IMG/VR virus record: IMGVR_UViG_3300044591_000410
Coordinates: 1 to 64,000 of that record
Direction: 5' to 3' (one strand)
Source of the DNA: a virus
Length of the DNA: 64,000 bases
Under the pieces are notes generated by a model. That model was not told where the DNA came from. It saw only the letters and a program-made list of their open reading frames with translations, and made no database searches. Each line of letters starts with the position of its first letter. The stretch's first letter is position 1. A program made the translations under genes and the position numbers. Shown one piece after another: positions 60,629 through 64,000 of the stretch.

Positions 60629-62500
60629 ATGAATACATTTCAGAAGTTTATTGCTATATCAAGATACTCACGGTGGTTGCCCGAAAGCAACCGTAGAGAA
60701 ACATGGGATGAAACTGTGGATCGCTGGTGGGCCTACTTTACTGGCAAGGCTCCACAGCTAAACGAGCGTCCTGATATTCGGGATGCTATCCTAAATCTAG
60801 AAGTACTTCCTAGCATGCGTGGTTTAATGACCGCTGGTCCCGCGCTTGATAGAGATCATACTGCTCTGTATAATTGCAGCTATTTAGAAATCACAAGCTA
60901 TAAGTCTTTTGCTGAGCTTATGTATATTCTAATGTGTGGTACAGGCGTAGGCTATTCTGTGGAACGCCGCTGTGTAGAGCAGCTACCAGCTGTTCCAAAG
61001 AATATTGTAAAAGATTTCAACACCGTGTTTGTTGTTGAGGATTCCCGTGAAGGTTGGTGCGATGCCCTTAAGCATCTGATGTCCAGCCTATATGACGGCT
61101 TGCATCCCAAGTGGGATACTAGCCTAGTCCGTCCTTCAGGAAGCCGTCTAAAGACATTCGGTGGCCGTGCAAGCGGTCCTGCACCGCTGGAGGAAGTGAT
61201 GCGGTTTATCGTAGGCGTATTCTACAAGGCCCAAGGCCGTAGACTAACTCCGTTGGAATGCCACGACATCTGCTGCAAGATTGCTCAGTCTGTTATTGTT
61301 GGCGGTGTACGCCGCTCAGCAATGATCTCACTCAGTGATCTATCGGACAGAGAGATGGCTACTTGCAAGAGTGGCGCTTGGTGGGAAACAGCAGGCCATC
61401 GTGCTTTGGCTAATAACTCTGCCATCTACAACTGCAAGCCACCCCTAGGCCAGTTCTTGGAAGAATGGACTTCATTGTATAACTCACATTCAGGTGAGCG
61501 TGGTATTTGCAACCGCGAAGCAATGAATCTAATTGCCAGAAAGAGCGGTAGAGAGTGGTCCAACTACGGCACTAACCCCTGCTCAGAAATCATTCTAAAG
61601 CCAAACGAGTTCTGTAACCTATCAACAATTGTTGTCAAGGCTACAGATACCGTAGAAACACTGGCTAGAAAGATTGAACAAGCCACCATCATTGGAACAA
61701 TCCAGAGCATGTTCACCAAGTTCCCTTATCTGAATGATGAATTCAGAAAGAACTCTGAAGAAGAGCGTCTACTTGGCGTGTCCATGACTGGTATCTTTGA
61801 TAACAAACTAACTAGCGGCCAAGAAGGTTATGCTAAGCTAGCGTATGTTTTGGAAAAACTCCGAGACATTGCTACGATTACTAACCTTAAGTGGGCTGAC
61901 AAGCTTGGTATTACCCCAAGCAAGTCTATCACATGTATTAAGCCAGAAGGTACAACCTCCTGCCTAGCCGATGCATCCAGTGGTTTACATCCACGCTATG
62001 CTGATTACTACTATCGTAGAGTCCGCATTGATAAGAAAGACCCACTATATAACATGATGGCCGATAGCGGTATTCCAGTAGAAGATTGCGTAATGAATCC
62101 AGCTAGTACTGCCGTGTTTACCTTTGCTCAGAAAGCCCCACAAGGTTCTATCACCCAGAAAGAACTGACGGCTATTGAACATCTTAAACTATGGAAAGCC
62201 TATCAGGATCATTATTGCAATCACAAACCAAGTATCACTGTCAACTATACTGACAATGAGTTTATTGGAGTAGGTCAATGGGTGTGGGATAACTTTGATT
62301 CAATCTCAGGTATCTCTTTCCTACCAAAGTCAGACCATGTTTATGCTCAAGCTCCCTTTGAAGAGATTGACGCAAGAACATACAACATGCATCCCAAGCC
62401 AGATGTTGACTTTAATAAACTGTCAGATTATGAAAAAGAAGATACAACTAAGTCTTCACACACAATGGCATGTACTGCCAATGGTTGTGAGCTAGTCTAA
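60629..62500 (+). CDS. Class II (B12-dependent) ribonucleotide reductase
   Basis: A 623-residue reductase. YNCSYLEI, the NPCSEIILKPNEFCNLSTIV active site (Cys and Glu), KPEGTTSCLADASSGLHPRY and a C-terminal CTANGC pair for re-reduction match monomeric adenosylcobalamin-dependent RTPR, not class I or III; no small subunit or activase gene is present. It makes deoxynucleotides independently of oxygen but needs host B12. ATG 60629 (SD caggag). Family length is about 620-740. Confidence 0.9.
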   Translation: MNTFQKFIAISRYSRWLPESNRRETWDETVDRWWAYFTGKAPQLNERPDIRDAILNLEVLPSMRGLMTAGPALDRDHTALYNCSYLEITSYKSFAELMYILMCGTGVGYSVERRCVEQLPAVPKNIVKDFNTVFVVEDSREGWCDALKHLMSSLYDGLHPKWDTSLVRPSGSRLKTFGGRASGPAPLEEVMRFIVGVFYKAQGRRLTPLECHDICCKIAQSVIVGGVRRSAMISLSDLSDREMATCKSGAWWETAGHRALANNSAIYNCKPPLGQFLEEWTSLYNSHSGERGICNREAMNLIARKSGREWSNYGTNPCSEIILKPNEFCNLSTIVVKATDTVETLARKIEQATIIGTIQSMFTKFPYLNDEFRKNSEEERLLGVSMTGIFDNKLTSGQEGYAKLAYVLEKLRDIATITNLKWADKLGITPSKSITCIKPEGTTSCLADASSGLHPRYADYYYRRVRIDKKDPLYNMMADSGIPVEDCVMNPASTAVFTFAQKAPQGSITQKELTAIEHLKLWKAYQDHYCNHKPSITVNYTDNEFIGVGQWVWDNFDSISGISFLPKSDHVYAQAPFEEIDARTYNMHPKPDVDFNKLSDYEKEDTTKSSHTMACTANGCELV

Positions 62501-62510
62501 GGAGAACAAC

Positions 62511-62708
62511 ATGGATTCAATGCTTAATACAATTATTACGAAGATCAAGATTGGGTCGGCTCTGTCTAGCGCAGAGCTAGCCCTAGTCTTTACCGAAGTG
62601 TTTAAAAAGACAGAAGTGCTTCAGGAAGAAGTCAAGAAACTAAAGGACAAAGTAAATGACATCGAAAGAATTTCCAAGAATCGACCCAGAGTTGATAGAG
62701 AAGCTTGA
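62511..62708 (+). CDS. Coiled-coil mini-protein, unknown
   Basis: A 65-residue protein with a helix-rich core (FKKTEVLQEEVKKLKDKVND). SD aaggag. It overlaps the next gene by 53 nt. No family recognised. Confidence 0.5.
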   Translation: MDSMLNTIITKIKIGSALSSAELALVFTEVFKKTEVLQEEVKKLKDKVNDIERISKNRPRVDREA

Positions 62709-62847
62709 TAAAATTTACAAACCTCTTGACTACGATCCTGATTTATCTGTCGAAGAATTTGTCAGAGCCTCTGCTTACAGAGCTGGGCAAATATCTGTAG
62801 TAGAAAAGCTTAAACTTATTCTTAAACAACAACAGAAAGAGAGGTAA
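62656..62847 (+). CDS. Small protein, unknown
   Basis: A 63-residue protein (MTSKEFPRIDPELIEKLDKI...) ending in a helical Gln/Lys tail. It overlaps the previous gene in another frame, which lowers certainty. No motif. Confidence 0.45.
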   Translation: MTSKEFPRIDPELIEKLDKIYKPLDYDPDLSVEEFVRASAYRAGQISVVEKLKLILKQQQKER

Positions 62848-62850
62848 GTC

Positions 62851-63186
62851 ATGGGTGGATCACCAAGTATTAGCGGCGGTATGACGCAGGCTGAGTATCA
62901 GGCACAGCTTGATGAACAGCGCGCCTATAGCGAAGCTCAAGAAAAAAAGATGCGTGAGTTCTATGAAGAACAAATGATAAAGCAAGAAGAAACTGCTAGA
63001 CAAGCAGCTGAACAAGCTAAGCAAGAAGAAATTAATAGAATCGCTGAAGCCGAAGCAGCCGAAGATGCTTTACAGGAAGAAATTGCAGCCCAAACTGAGG
63101 AAGAAACAGCAGAAGAAACCACAGAGGGAGATGCTTTTGATTTCTATAGTTCGCTTTATCAAGGTTTAGAAGAACGACCAGAATAA
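62851..63186 (+). CDS. Probable head-tail/virion factor upstream of the portal (T7 gp7.3 position)
   Basis: A 111-residue protein. A Gly/Ser-rich start (MGGSPSISGGMTQAEYQAQL) is followed by one long acidic helix (Glu/Ala/Gln) and a C-terminal FDFYSSLYQGL. It sits immediately before the portal gene, where T7 has the small virion gene 7.3. Sequence similarity to gp7.3 is not evident; the role is inferred from place. Confidence 0.55.
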   Translation: MGGSPSISGGMTQAEYQAQLDEQRAYSEAQEKKMREFYEEQMIKQEETARQAAEQAKQEEINRIAEAEAAEDALQEEIAAQTEEETAEETTEGDAFDFYSSLYQGLEERPE

Positions 63187-63196
63187 GGAGTAACTT

Positions 63197-64000
63197 ATGG
63201 AACAGACAATTGCTGATAGGTTTAGAATTCTACACAGTGGTAGACAAGCTAAACTAAACCGCTCAAGAGTCTGCGCCGGACTTACTGTACCTTCAGTACT
63301 ACCTCCTGAGGGTTGGAACGAAGAGCAGACTTTGCCACAGCCATATTCGTCTGTTGCAGCAAAGGGTGTCACAGCTATGAGCAGCCGCATATTAAGCGCT
63401 TTGCTTCCGCTGAATGATACTCCATTCTTTAGATTTGCCCTTAAGTCTGGCGTAGAAGCTACTCCTGAAATAGAAAGCTACTTAGAAACTCTTTCTTATC
63501 AGGTGTTTAATAAACTAAATGGAACTAATCTAAGAGAAACAATCTATCAAGCACTACAGCATGCTGTAATTGTTGGAGATGTTCTCTTTATTATGGAAGA
63601 CAATTTTACATTTCGCATTCAACGACTAGATCAGTTTGTTGTTCAGCGAGATGTAGAAGGCAATGTAGTAGAAATAATTAATCTTGAATACCATCTTATT
63701 GACCCAGATGCAACTGAGCATCTATATGGTAGTGAGTATGGTATTGAAAAGAAAGCTGGATATCAAACTATATATTGTCGGTATTTAAAAACCGATGATG
63801 TGTGGTATGTCCGTAAAGAAACTCAAGAAGGTGATCTATTGGAAGAGGGTGAATACACCGTGCTTCCAATGGGTGTCTTAAGGTGGTATGGTATTGCCGG
63901 GGAAAACTACGGTAGATCACACTGTGAAGATATCCTAGGTGACCTACAAACTCTTGAGTCATATACTAAAGCTTTGATCGAAGGTCTAGCAGCCTCGTCC
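63197..64000 (+). CDS. Portal / head-tail connector protein (T7 gp8-like), cut by window end
   Basis: The first 268 codons are visible; the frame is open to 64000. The N-terminal part with LNRSRVCAGLTVPSVLPPEG, then SSVAAKGVTAMSSRILSALL and PFFRF, matches the T7 connector start (RA...A..TlP.l.P...S.GA.gvn.LaskL...LfP...F). ATG 63197 has SD aaggag. T7 gp8 is 536 aa, so roughly half is missing. The portal ring joins head and tail and is the docking site for terminase. Confidence 0.88.
   Translation, partial: MEQTIADRFRILHSGRQAKLNRSRVCAGLTVPSVLPPEGWNEEQTLPQPYSSVAAKGVTAMSSRILSALLPLNDTPFFRFALKSGVEATPEIESYLETLSYQVFNKLNGTNLRETIYQALQHAVIVGDVLFIMEDNFTFRIQRLDQFVVQRDVEGNVVEIINLEYHLIDPDATEHLYGSEYGIEKKAGYQTIYCRYLKTDDVWYVRKETQEGDLLEEGEYTVLPMGVLRWYGIAGENYGRSHCEDILGDLQTLESYTKALIEGLAASS

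Noticed and set aside
1-64000. Lysogeny genes, integrase, transposase or insertion sequence
   Set aside because: No recombinase, repressor or transposase motifs and no terminal inverted repeats of a mobile element found on either strand.

Overview
This window is almost a whole genome of a lytic, T7-like podovirus. It shows a T7-type portal, HK97-fold capsid, tail tubular proteins A and B, a T7 gp17-type fibre N-terminus, TerS and TerL, gp14/15/16-like ejection proteins, a single-subunit RNA polymerase, primase-helicase, family A DNA polymerase, gp6-like exonuclease and gp2.5-like SSB. Every supported gene is on the + strand, mostly with overlapping or abutting stop/start codons (ATGA, GTGA, TAATG) and clear Shine-Dalgarno (SD) sites. 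A lipoprotein with spanin-like topology points to a Gram-negative host. A class II (B12-dependent) ribonucleotide reductase, ThyX, dUTPase, dNMP kinase and a deaminase-like protein give a nucleotide-scavenging set often seen in aquatic phages. I see no integrase, repressor or CRISPR array.

Layout in map order: 1-14113 capsid, tail tube and five consecutive fibre-type genes. 14117-16368 membrane/lysis candidates, several tiny basic proteins and TerS. 16508-18190 TerL. 18187-36822 a sulfotransferase-like protein and the ejection proteins, ending with one 12.8-kb gene for a 4267-residue virion protein. 36823-37318 the only large non-coding gap, with a long hairpin, a T7-like promoter sequence and a nested dyad; I read it as the physical genome end or origin region. 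37319-41715 a visibly GC-rich early cassette with a Csx16-like protein (a type III CRISPR-associated family) and a second, divergent T7-type RNA polymerase. 41737-47948 about two dozen mini-proteins, a small protein-kinase-like protein, a DUF932 protein and tRNAs. 47960-50440 the canonical T7-type RNA polymerase. 50449-62500 replication, recombination and nucleotide metabolism. 62511-64000 the lead-in to the portal gene, which is cut by the window end.

The portal runs off the right edge and the capsid starts at the left edge, so the missing piece should be the rest of the portal plus the scaffold gene. The sequence is probably circularly permuted by assembly, with natural order starting near 37.0 kb: early cassette, mini-genes and tRNAs, RNA polymerase, replication, capsid/tail, lysis/packaging, ejection proteins.

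The most unusual content is the GC-rich early cassette: a candidate counter-defence gene (Csx16-like), a second complete set of single-subunit RNA polymerase catalytic motifs, and its own repeats and hairpins. The tRNAs decode AAA, AUA, AGA and UUA, codons common in the AT-rich late genes but largely avoided in the GC-rich cassette. This suggests a GC-rich host with early genes matched to host codon use.
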